DNA of 64,000 nucleotides. Origin: Rosa chinensis. Lineage: Eukaryota > Streptophyta > Magnoliopsida > Rosales > Rosaceae. Location: positions 62,001 to 126,000 of the forward strand of contig NW_020126825.1 in assembly GCF_002994745.2 (NCBI RefSeq). Direction: 5' to 3'. This document shows, one piece after another, positions 1 to 10,089 of the stretch (the first letter of the stretch is position 1; the number at the start of each line of letters is the position of its first letter). Below the pieces are notes generated by a model. The model had not been told where the DNA came from, searched no databases, and saw only the letters and a list, made by a program, of their open reading frames with translations. The translations under genes and the position numbers were made by a program.

Positions 1-510
1 GTAATGAAGGTTTTCAAGGACTCCACCCATGACTGTGAGGACATTTTCTTGAAAAAACAGTTTGAGATGCTTTGTGACTATGACTCCCTTAACAATTATG
101 CGATTTTGGTGTTCGATTCTATGGCGAATTCCGGCATGCCTGACGAAGCCAAAGAGCTCTTTAAGCCTCGCTCTGAGTTGGCCGTGCTGCCTGACGTGGC
201 CGTCTTCACCATTGTCATTCGGTGCTATGCCTATGCCGGAAGGACCAAGGCTGCTCTCAAGGTGTACCACAGCATGTTAGCCAGTGCTGTCGCCCCTGCC
301 TCGGTTACTTACTCTATACTCATCACGGCACTTGCAAAAGACTCATCTTCTGATGTCACTTTCGTTGGGTATGCCAAGAAGTACTTTTTGGAAATGTTGG
401 ATAAGGGGATGAAGCCCCATTCTGCCTCCTACACGACTGTGTTCGACGCCATTGCCTGCCGGGAGTCAGTGGAGAAGGCCAGGGAGTTACAATTAATGTG
501 GTTGAAGTAA
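1..510 (+). pseudogene. PPR protein gene, copy 1: 5'-partial in window, 3'-truncated by deletion
   Basis: A P-class pentatricopeptide repeat (PPR) protein would bind RNA, usually in an organelle. The frame is open at the left edge: the codon before the first ATG aligns with a Val codon in the paralogue at 12952, so the true start lies outside the window. The fragment carries the block VLPDVAVFTIVIRCYAYAGR and a second repeat ending in DKGMKPHSASYT, nearly identical to copy 2. After 'cagggagtt' (about 490) the sequence jumps to DNA that in copy 2 lies about 1.3 kb downstream (near 14825), then stops at 508-510. The C-terminal half of the protein is therefore gone. Most likely a pseudogene, though a short truncated protein cannot be excluded. 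Confidence 0.8.
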
Positions 511-2003
511 AGATGTTTCTTTTAGTCTGATAAGTTTTCTCTTAAGTTAATTGTTCTATTGATCAATTCAAATCAGTAAGAAATGTGCTCTGATTCTGCC
601 TATAAGGTAATATTTATCATTTAATCATTTTCCTTTTCTCATTTGACCGTAAGGGAATTTATGTAAGTTTTGCACATTTCAGTTGAATGACATAGTAATT
701 CTCATGTTATTAGATTATCAGTCAATAATAAATGCAGCATCTTCAATTCTTCTTAATAGTTTCAAGTTTTGACTATCAAATTAGTCTACAGGCAGATAAA
801 GCTTTCCTTCATCCAGTTTAATACCACTTGCCTGGAGAGAAGCCTTATTTTAGAAGCAGTACCTAGTTTCTCTTATTTTGTTGCTAAAAGTCGTGAACTT
901 GCACAAAGGTAATGCTTTACATTGATGATATTTAAGCTGGGGCTGTGATCAGACGTCTATAGGACTGTTAGTAAATCATTTTAATTCCTGATGGTAATGA
1001 GACCTGGGTTTGGATGTAGTGAGATGGCTTTGGTTGTTCCAATGTTAAACAACTTATTCTGCTGACTATACCATGTTTTCAGGAAAAAGCTTGGTGCGCG
1101 AAAGACAGCATCTAAGAAATGAAGTATAGTGTAAGACCCTTATAAGTGTCAAGTAGTTATGCAACATTAGCACCAAAAGCTCTCTCATTCTCTCTGTTTG
1201 TTTCTGTTATGGAGGAGAAAAAAAAAAGACGAAGCTACTTAGGACTGAGTGATTTATCCTTGATTCTGCAGGATGGGCAAGATGACAATAGTAGTCAACT
1301 TTCTCATAGAAACAATGGTGGTTACCTGCATATCTTCTGGGCAAAAGCAATTCTTTTATGTAGAGTCTCTAAAACTGGTATTCAATACAGTTTCAGAGAA
1401 TTGCTAGTTGAATGCAACCCAAGAGGATAGTACATTCTCTCTGCTGCAGGGGCAAAGTATCAGGAGCAATGGCGTACATGTACAAAAAGGAAAAATGAGG
1501 GATTCATTATAGATCTACAGATTCAGATGGCTCGAAAATCCTATTTGTTAAATATTTGAGGAGCCTTCTTTAGCTCTTGAACTCTTGGCTTGATACATGT
1601 CTGGAAGAAAGGTAGATACATGGTCAGAGGCATTGGATAAAAATGATTAAGATCAGGATAGATATTTTTAAAGTTGCAGAGAAATGGATACAGAGAAGAT
1701 AAAGATGGCATGTTTCTGCAGAGGCGAGGATCAAGCATGATAGATAAAATATATTGTGGTTTTTCCTTAATTGGGGTGAATGACCTAGTTGATAAATCCC
1801 TGATAAAAATTGAAAGGAAAAGAACTAGCCATGCAGGATTCACTCCATGTCCACAACAGATGGGTTGGCATATTGCTTGTTGAGAGTCTCTTCAACTGCT
1901 GGGCAAATCCAACAGGTTGTCATCCTACTTTTTCGTAATGCAGGTGGTCATGGCTTGATGAGAATGCTCATGATGTTCTCTCACAAAATACAGTAAGAGA
2001 TCA
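511..2003. other. noncoding flank of PPR copy 1, part of a segmental duplication
   Basis: Bases about 607-830 match 14966-15170 downstream of PPR copy 2, sharing 'ctcatttgacc', 'gactatcaaattag' and 'ctacaggcag'. Similarity fades after about 900. No gene is supported here; the short open frames show no recognisable domain. Confidence 0.6.
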
Positions 2004-2004
2004 A

Positions 2005-2117
2005 GTCAATACTATGTACCACCTCTCTTTACCATATACATATAGACTATCTGAGGTCTAGTCAATACTATGTACCACCTCTCTTTACTATATACATTTA
2101 GACTATCTAGGGACCCA
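2005..2117. repeat. two-unit tandem duplication, period about 56 bp
   Basis: The string 'gtcaatactatgtaccacc' occurs at 2005 and 2061, each followed by 'tctcttta' and 'gactatct'. This is a simple local duplication in noncoding DNA. Confidence 0.8.
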
Positions 2118-3323
2118 AACAAAATAGAAGCATAAAAAGATCTTGGAAACTGATAGGTATTAATTACTATTACATGAAAAAAATGTTAGTTATGGGAGCT
2201 GAACAAGGATCTTTGATATTATCCTTGCAATAGTTCTAGAACATCTGAACCTGCATACATTGCAAACTTATTGAAATTAATCTTCTGTTTTTGTTTTGTT
2301 ATGGAATTTAATCTCTAATTCAGTTACAATTCTTAAGCCTCCTGTTATTACTATGCAATGTCTAGCATGCTTTAATTACACATTAAATTTGAACCTCATA
2401 TCTTTCGATCTTTCGGTTTTGTACGGGGAACTTAGCTGAATAGAAGAAATGCACCTGAAAGCTGACTGGTTCTTGAATATGCGCAACCCGATATTGTTGT
2501 GAATTGTAATTTGAACTTTCTGGATGTGCACTGTGAATATCTCTCTAAAGATTAATGGGTTTTGGAATGGCTTGAATGTCTTCTAGAATCTCTGGTGAAT
2601 TAGTTTTCAATCAGATCACCTGGTTGAATTGAAGACCCCTAAGTCCACTTTACATTACTATGGATGAAATCATGAAAGGGTAAGAATATTTTTAATTTAC
2701 ATACAATGATATATTTTCCTTGCATTGGATTGACTTGTCATGAACTTCACTAATATTTCAAACTGCTAACACTTGACCAAGACCCTGAATGCCAATAAAG
2801 ACGTTCCATATGAGGTTGATACTTGAAGGCTGTGGAAAATTGTGATAGGTTCACCCAACAATTGGGGCTCTCCAACATATTGAATTTTGAAGGTTCTGAA
2901 AGGCTGGAGAGACTTGCCCATTCCATCATCAAGATTTTTTTTTTTTTGAAAAGACCATCATCAAGATTTTTTTTGTTCTAGGATGTTGTATTAGGAATGG
3001 CTCTTTGTGTCCTAGGTGCTTGTTTAGTTTAAATCTTTGCACCGGTTGCAACTCTTCGAGCCATATCTGGTGTTGACCCCGTAAATTTTGCCAACTCAAT
3101 TTCTCTCAATTAAGTTTATGAACTGGCTTCAGTTGGATCTCAAAGATAGATATTTTCTGCACCAATCTAGGATGTGGCTTTATATGTATCTTCCTGTTGC
3201 TTTGTGAAACTAAATGTGGGGGGATGTAATCAGATCCTCCATTGGTACTTGTTTGGAGGCTGATGTATGGGATTTGTTCCACGGTCTTAGACTTGCCTCT
3301 GATCTTGGTTACAGAGCGGTAGA
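2118..3323. other. intergenic DNA, no gene seen
   Basis: AT-rich sequence with only short chance open frames. A poly-T tract with a small duplicated 'catcaagatttttt' lies near 2925-2970. Nothing else is recognisable. Confidence 0.5.
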
Positions 3324-3331
3324 CCGTAGAG

Positions 3332-4003
3332 TAGGGCTGCGCGCGGATTAGATTGGATCGGTTTTGACTCCAGACCGTCTCTATACCAAAGTAAGCGGTT
3401 TAGACATTTTAGACAACCGGTCATCAAAGAAAATAAACTTAATCCGATCCAATCCAATCCATTTAAAGATGGTTTGGTTCGGTCGGTAAGGCGGTTTTAA
3501 CCTATATAGCATTGACGTTTTGTTTACGAAAAATTCATAGTAAAAATACTAAAACTCAATCTCAATAATCAAAATTTAATAATCAAAATCCAAAACTAAC
3601 ATTCAAAGAACAAAATCCAAATTAGTTTCAAAATGATTCACTTATTTGGGTTTTAAGCCTTTTGGGTCTAGGATTCAATATGGTAGTATATCATTTTGAG
3701 AATCAAAATATAATTGGAGATTTATAACTTACTTATAAAAGACTACCCACAAATATATATATATATATATATATATTATGTATATAAATTTAAATTTTTT
3801 TCCTATTATATTTAATACATACCGGTTGATTCGGGTTTCACGGTTTAAGTAAAAGAAAAACCAAACCAAGCTAATTCATAAACGGTTTGGTTCGGTATTG
3901 AACCGGCTTTCATATTTTGACGCTAAAAAACCTTAACCAAACCATATTTACCAGTCGGTTTCGACCGGTTTGGCCGGTTTGTACCGTGTTTTGCACACCC
4001 CTA
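3332..4003. mobile_element. non-autonomous hAT-type element (MITE), 672 bp
   Basis: The left end starts TAGGGCTGCGC and the right end, read in reverse, starts TAGGGGTGTGC, giving a short imperfect terminal inverted repeat. Both ends are flanked by the identical 8-bp target duplication CCGTAGAG (3324-3331 and 4004-4011). An 8-bp duplication with TAGGG ends is typical of hAT elements. The interior carries many AACCGG/CCGGTT words and AT-rich DNA, with an (AT)n run at about 3751-3775. No transposase frame exists, so it depends on an autonomous relative. Confidence 0.9.
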
Positions 4004-4011
4004 CCGTAGAG

Positions 4012-5627
4012 CTGCAGCCTGACTCTAGTTCTATTGCTCAAATTCAGTTGGAAGAGTTGGATCATCTCTAAAGCCCTGTATACAGTTGCAAAGAGTTGTT
4101 AGGCAAGATAAAAACGTCTTGCATTTTTGATAGTTAGGTAAGCCAGATATGCCATTGGTACACCTAAATAGACGAGAATCATTATAGACAGACTGAACCA
4201 TTGGACACCTAACGCAGTTATGGCTATTCCAAGGCTTTCAGTAGAAATCAGAAATATTACTAGGGACTCCAATTGTCTGAGTAAACCTGAGCTGCTATCC
4301 ATGTTTGAACTTCTAAAGATGTACACGAGTACTAATCCATTTCAGAAGCTGAGAGCATGTGGCTTATGGTATGATATCTATACATTTCAATTTTTCTTTC
4401 CGAGGATAACTACCAGTATATAGCTGATCTAGCATCCTGTTGTTCACAACATTAAAAGTATCTCCTTCCTGGTAGATTCTCAAATTCTTTGTACATCAAA
4501 AACTTTATTTTGGCAAGTCGATCAGTTGGATTTCTCATATTTCATTAGATATCTGGTGCCACACTGGCAGTAAACGTGGATTTTCAGTCCTTAAAAAAAG
4601 CTGGTTCCGCGAGAGATGTATAAACGGTCATTTAATCAGCTAGATTTTTCACCCTTTATGAATTTCTCATGTTGATAATGACGCTAATTTGTAGTTCTGC
4701 CAAAATTTATTGGTGTGTCATTGATTCATTGTTAATTGTCTTAGCTTCTGCAGTTTCTCACCCTGAAGTTTTTGAGTTTGTTATCTGTTTACTGCAGCTT
4801 TATTGGGTTACCACATCCTGGTTTACTTTGGATGAATCTGCACTGAAAACTTTACGACCAAGATTGGAGCTTATGACGACATTGCCATCCTATCGAAATC
4901 AAAATAAGGTCTGGCTTTTCACAAACATCTTGTATCTGGAAAGCTAAAGGTTTCATATTCCATGTTAAAAAACACACCTGTTTTGTTTTCATTTTTCAGT
5001 TCTCTGGTAATTTTAACATTTGGTTTAGGACGAAGTGTGGACAAGAGTTGTGCTACTTATTACTCTCTTACCAATATAATTTGATGAGACTATTTTCTAT
5101 ACCACAACACTATCATTTTGTTGCTGCCTTGATAACAAGACTTGGTGCTTATGGTTTAGTATCATATCTGTAATCATATAATTTGCCAAGGAACTTGGTT
5201 ATCCTCATTAACGTTGCAGTTGGGAACATTAGAAACAGCTTCAGCTTCTGCACTTGTTACTATAGATTCGAGATAGTTTAATGTGAATGGTATCCAATTT
5301 TGACTTCATATTCAAGATCATCACCTACAGCAGTTGAATAGAAGGCAGATCCTTTTTTTACCTTTCTTTCTGAGTTGTATCAGGTGCCCAAGGAAATTGT
5401 TTAGCGTCTGTGTTTTCATTGAATTTTTTGGTGCTGGAACAATATGAATTGGTGCTCGATCACAATATTTTGGTCTTCTCCAGATTACAGACACTGATAC
5501 TATAGGAATCTGTCATAAATCATAATCTATGTCTTTATGGATACTAATGGTTCAAGCAATATCTATGAGGTTGTGAGTTGCTCAAGCTATTATCCAATAT
5601 TTAGTGGATGAAGATTAGTGCTTACGT
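4012..5627. other. degenerate duplicate of the 21.2-21.8 kb region, with exon remnant
   Basis: Bases 4610-5020 align with 21310-21770: shared 'agagatgtataaacgg', 'tagatttttca', 'cttctgcagttt' and 'cagttctctggtaatt'. The stretch 4750-4910 corresponds to the exon-like block at 21466-21684 but is decayed. This extends the paralogy that begins at the PPR gene. No intact gene is seen. Confidence 0.5.
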
Positions 5628-5812
5628 GAGGAGGTTAAGGGGTTACTTCAACAATTCAGGCAGTTTCTTGTGAGTAAGATCGTAGGGTGATAGGCGGCCG
5701 GTCATGTTGTTCAAGTGCATGATTGAGGAGGTTAAGGGGTTACTTCAAAAATTTAGGCAGTTTCTTGTGAGTAAGAGTAGGGTGATCGGCGGCCGGTCAT
5801 GTTGTTCAAGTA
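5628..5812. repeat. two-unit tandem duplication, period about 97 bp
   Basis: 'gaggaggttaaggggttac' occurs at 5628 and 5725. Each unit continues with 'gcagtttcttgtgagtaag' and 'ggcggccggtcatgttgttc'. Noncoding, recent by its high identity. Confidence 0.85.
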
Positions 5813-6236
5813 GCTGGCTGTCCGTTCCACATCTACTGATCCATGGGGGGAGGGAAGCGTCTTGGGCTCAGCTTATAGCTAGTCAAAATCGCTACTTGTT
5901 TTTTTTTCTGTTTAGGCTCATTGGGCCTCCATGTATAATTTTCCGATAGGGAAAATGGCCCAAATAGTGTCTAACCTTTTCCCCATTCTAAACTTTCGTA
6001 CCTCACTTTTCAAAACTATCAGATTGGTATCTGAGGTTCTCACTCCGACTCGATTTTGGTATCGGGAGCCGTTAGTCTCTGTAATGGAGATTGCCAACTG
6101 GCAGGTTTTGTCCATAAAATGACCAATTTACCCTTTATTTATGTTTATTTAATTTTTCTTCTTTATATAATAAAAAAAATAAAAAAGCAAAAGAAAGTTA
6201 TTAGTATTATTATTTTTCTTTTCTTTTCTTTTTTGA
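5813..6236. other. remnant of a MITE arm, otherwise no gene
   Basis: From about 5949 ('gggaaaatggcccaaatag') to 6130 the sequence resembles one arm of a long-inverted-repeat MITE, but I see no matching opposite arm, so it is probably truncated. An A-rich then T-rich low-complexity tract precedes the FAS1 fragment. Confidence 0.35.
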
Positions 6237-6560
6237 GCTGCTGGCGACTCCATCTACTCCATCAAGAACATCATCCCCCTCCACATCTTGCTCAACTACT
6301 TAGAAGCTAAGAAGCTCCACCAGATCACCAACGACATCGCCCTCGTTGCCACGATGTTCCAGGCCACCGGCTTTGCCCCCAGCTCCATCGGCTTCGTCAA
6401 CATCATCGACGGCTCCTTCGCAGCACATTTCGTCAAGTCCGTCGACGAACTCCCCTACAACATCTCCGTCATCCAAATCAGCGCCGTCCTCCCCTCCGCC
6501 GCTGCCGCCTAACAAAGAACCACCACCAAATCCCAAGCCCCAAAATTAGAGACCCCGCCG
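6237..6560 (+). pseudogene. fragment of a fasciclin-like arabinogalactan protein (FLA) gene
   Basis: Intact FLA proteins are GPI-anchored cell-surface glycoproteins with FAS1 adhesion domains. The frame from about 6246 reads DSIYSIKNIIPLHILLNYLE, then AKKLHQIT, ATMFQATGFAP, GFVNI and YNISVIQISAVLPS, which are hallmark FAS1 blocks in conserved order (from family knowledge). It stops at 6510-6512 just after the domain. There is no signal peptide, no upstream half and no GPI tail in frame. A short loop between GFVNI and the block before YNISVIQ is missing compared with typical members, and Pro/Ser-rich sequence just after the stop may be out-of-frame AGP-like sequence. GC content is much higher than the surroundings. 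A captured or duplicated gene fragment is likely. Confidence 0.75.
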
Positions 6561-7783
6561 CACCGATAGCCACGACGACGAATATAATACCGAGGCTTTT
6601 GCTGCTCAGACCACCGCAATCTTAGATATATCCAATTAATGTATGATTACCTTTCCTTGAATAACTTTGATTCTATGCATTGTAATCTTTTATATATAAA
6701 GAGACCCCTATTATTAATTAAATGTAATAACCTTGATTTTTTTTTTATCAAAGTATAATTGGTGGCAGACACTTTTAATACACCCTATCTTGGTTCCGTG
6801 AGTCAAGGCCGGTGTCATACATGTTTGCATAATTGAAAGAAGCAGACAATTCTCTCTCTCTCACTCTCTCTCTCGCTCGACCGACACCAGAAACAGAGCA
6901 AAGGCTCTCCGGTCTCTCTCTCCCTCCACCGGCCACCAATCAACACCAGACCAGTTCCTATAGCTTCGCCTCGGGCCGCTCTACCTGCTGGAAGTCGTCG
7001 TTCCCTCCGGCACAGCCTCAAGGTCTGGCAAACCAGCTCGATCCGGTTGCACCCGAAACCGAACCAACTCATCCTCCTCGTGTTTCTGGCCACCAATCCT
7101 CACCAAAATTATCCTTCTACGTCGACTCGACCTCCTCAAGCTCCCAGTAAAAATCTTGCACGGTGGAGTTGTCTGTGGCGGCGGCTGCAAGTCAACCCCG
7201 ACTTAGATCGAACAGAACTTTCGATCGGGATATCTCGAGCTTTAGAGCTTCGTTTTGAGTGATTCTTGAACTGGGGATATCGCCTTGAGTTTCTGAACAA
7301 ATATACAGAAGGGATCAAAGCGATTCGTGGAAGTTTTTACGTCGAACTCAAGCTCGCCGGATTCTGGAAAAATTTCGGCCACCTCGACTGTTCTAGGTAA
7401 TTTCGACCCCTTCCGGTCATTTCCATCTTACATGCTAGTTAGGGAAGTTGTTAAGCTTGATGAGATGAAGCGGAGCAGCCCGTCTCCGACACCATTGGCG
7501 GTGGTCGGCGGCGGCTCTGCCACTAACTCCGGCGGCCTTTCCGGCCACCTCCGGGGACCTTAAGGGCAGTTTCTGACCATTTTTATGTTCTACATGTTAA
7601 GACGATCATTTCGATATATTATACGAAATTTTTGGATATCGTATGATTAAGTTATGAATTTTTACGTTTCGATCGATTTCGATAGTTCGATTTATGATCT
7701 GTGAAGATCTGACCGTCCGATGGACTTGTAGTTTTGAAATGTTGATCGTATGACTGTCCCAGTGACTTTGTGTGGTCATGGGC

Positions 7784-8065
7784 GAAGATCCAACCGTTGG
7801 ATCTTCTCATAATTGTGAAATAGTGATTTGGAAGGCGATTCGTGAGAATCCGACCGTCGGATTTTCATATAAATTTGTGGAGATGTTAGTAAGGGCGATT
7901 CAGGAAGATCTGACCGTTAGATCTTCGTGATTATTTAGGAGGATGATCCTAAGGGCGATCTGTGAGGATCCGACCATTGGATCATCGTTTAATGTCGATC
8001 TGACCGTTGGAACATCGTTTAATGTCGATCCGACCGTTGGATCGTCGTTTAATTTCGATTTGACC
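7784..8065 (+). repeat. array of palindromes centred on GACCGTT inside the solo LTR
   Basis: At least six inverted repeats share the core (A/G)ACCGTT. The 7784-7806 copy pairs GAAGATCC with GGATCTTC, 7847-7863 pairs AATCC with GGATT, 7904-7926 pairs GAAGATCT with AGATCTTC, and 8026-8044 pairs CGATCC with GGATCG. Spacing is about 60 bp on the left and about 30 bp on the right (7967-8065). The arms vary but remain complementary. Confidence 0.8.
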
Positions 8066-8359
8066 GTTGGATCGTCGTTTAATTATGTTTATGAGTTGTT
8101 GGCTAAGTTAAGATCGTATTGGATTAGGTGATTGACGGATTGATTTGGCGGACGATTGTGAATCGTATCTTGAGCTGTTAAGAAGACGCAGCGGGATTTT
8201 AGAGGTGAGTAAACATCACATGGTTCATATTACGAACCGAGTACATTTAATTACTTTATTTTGTCGTAATTGTGTGAAAATATTTATGGAATAAACATTT
8301 GTTTTAAATCATATGGACTTGATCAACTACAGTCCATAGGTAAGTAAAATAATTTTAAC

Positions 8360-8979
8360 GGGGAAATATCACCAATGGTCACTGAGTTATGACTTATTCG
8401 ACACTTAACTCACTGTATTTTCAACAATATCACTTAACTCACTCAGTTTTACATCCGTCTTTCACTTAACTCACTGCCGTTAATTCTACTTGTAGAAGCC
8501 GTTAAAATTGAGGGTATATTTGTCAAAACACTTAAAAATAATTTTTAACTTTAAAAAACTACATTTATTAGACTTTTTTTCAATTTTTTTCAATTTATAA
8601 TAAAAAAGATTTTTTTAAATTAAATATAATTTGAAAAAAAATAAGTTAGAAATGCATTTTTTTAGTGTTTAGACAAATATACCCTCAATTTATAATTAGA
8701 CTTTTTTCAATTTTTGAGATTTCTAATAAAAAATGATTTTTTTAACTTAAATATAATTTTAAAAAAAAAATTGTCTTTTTTTAAAAGTTAGAAATGCATT
8801 TTTTTAGTGTTTCAACAAATATACCCTAAATTTTAATAGCTTTTAACGGTAGAATTAACGATAGTAGGTTAAGTGAAAGACGGATGTAAAACTGAGTGAG
8901 TTAAGTGATATTGTTAAAAATACAGTGAGTTAAGTGTCGAATAAGTCATAACTTAGTGACCATTGATGATGTTTTCCCT
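8360..8979. mobile_element. MULE-type MITE with long inverted repeats, 620 bp
   Basis: Left end GGGGAAATATCACCAATGG and right end (reversed) AGGGAAAACATCATCAATGG begin inverted repeats of about 200 bp. A perfect 9-bp target duplication AATTTTAAC flanks it (8351-8359 and 8980-8988), which is the Mutator-like signature. No coding capacity. It sits inside the solo LTR and is therefore younger than it. Confidence 0.92.
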
Positions 8980-9063
8980 AATTTTAACTATACAAATGAA
9001 TTTCACGATTTTTATGCTTGAACTATAGTTCGTATTAGTGATTATCCCTGAGTGGATGATTAC

Positions 9064-9105
<42 letters not shown>

Positions 9106-9339
9106 TTACGTGATTATATATGGAATGGTGTGACATTGAGGAGTGTGGAATTGTGATAATTTTATATATAATATGGACTGAAATGTATTGTGCCGTATTT
9201 ATATGATGATTTTGGATGGATTAATTCATGTTCGAAAAATCATAGTTGACTTGATGGGTTGTATAGAGGTCAATGATGTGGGGTTCTGATGACCAAATGG
9301 TCTAAGGTCCTTCGGTTTAACGATAAACCGGAGTGCATG

Positions 9340-9512
9340 TGTTTGAGGTTGTAGGAAAGATCACATGCGATGGGAATAACTGTAGGTTGTGGGAATGACC
9401 ACATGCAGTGGGGATAACTGTAGGTTTTGGGAATGACCACATGCAGTAAGGATAATTGCAGGTTGTGGGAAAGACCACATGCAAGGGGAATAATTGTAGG
9501 AAAGACCACATA
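9340..9512. repeat. tandem array, about four units of roughly 50 bp
   Basis: Units contain 'gtaggttgtgggaatgacc' followed by 'acatgcagtgggga' with small variations. They lie in the right part of the solo LTR. Confidence 0.75.
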
Positions 9513-10089
9513 GGTGATTTTGAGATTAGGGGATTGTGAGGATGTATTCCTCGTTGTTTTCCGTGAGTTGGTTTGATGTTTTCTTTGTGAATGTTGAGAT
9601 TGTTGTTGTTTACCTGAGTTAAAAGAATTGTGATTTAATAAATCAACCGTTCATTTCTTGTTTACTCATACGAGCTTTCAGAAAGTTTACTGGGTTTTGT
9701 GTTGTTGCAATCCTGGTACACTATTCAAATGATGTAGCAGATAATCCTGCAGGTCAGGATAATCAGGGCGGAGGCTGAGTTGGTTAAGAGTTGCAGCATT
9801 TACTTTATTTCCTTCTATTGTGAGGTTTGTTATGCTCATTTAGAGCTTTACAATTTTACGTTGTAAGAGTGAGATGTATTAATGAACTCGAGGTTTTTTC
9901 GAGATTTTATATTCGAGTGGCGAGTGGTGTGTTGTGCTGAGAAAAAAATTTAGAAGTTATTTTGTAATTGTTATTATTCATGTTTTGGATTTGAATTGGT
10001 TATTCAAAATTCGGGGCGTGACATTAAAACACATCAATTTCTCTCTCAAATATCAATTCCTTACAACATTTGACATTAGACGTTCGGGG

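Larger units (their letters stand above)
6723..10023 (+). mobile_element. solo LTR of a Ty3/gypsy-type retrotransposon, about 3.3 kb
   Basis: Starts TGTAATAACC and ends GGGGCGTGACA, typical LTR termini. It is flanked by a perfect 5-bp target duplication TTAAA (6718-6722 and 10024-10028), and no primer-binding site or internal region follows. This is the product of LTR-LTR recombination. The LTR includes a CT-rich stretch with (TC)n (6845-6880), a GC-rich zone at 6900-7560, an array of palindromes (7784-8095), a nested MULE-type MITE (8360-8979) and a tandem array near 9350-9510. Open frames inside are not credible genes. Confidence 0.9.

Noticed and set aside
1541..1843. 100-codon minus-strand frame
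   Set aside because: No recognisable motif, no promoter or splice context; consistent with chance in this composition.
3751..3775. (AT)n run, with similar runs near 9075-9100 and 57097-57121
   Set aside because: Plain microsatellites; common in plant DNA.
6815..7563. Several overlapping open frames of 60-105 codons in GC-rich DNA
   Set aside because: They lie within the solo LTR, overlap on both strands, and show low-complexity Ser/Pro/Arg composition without domains.
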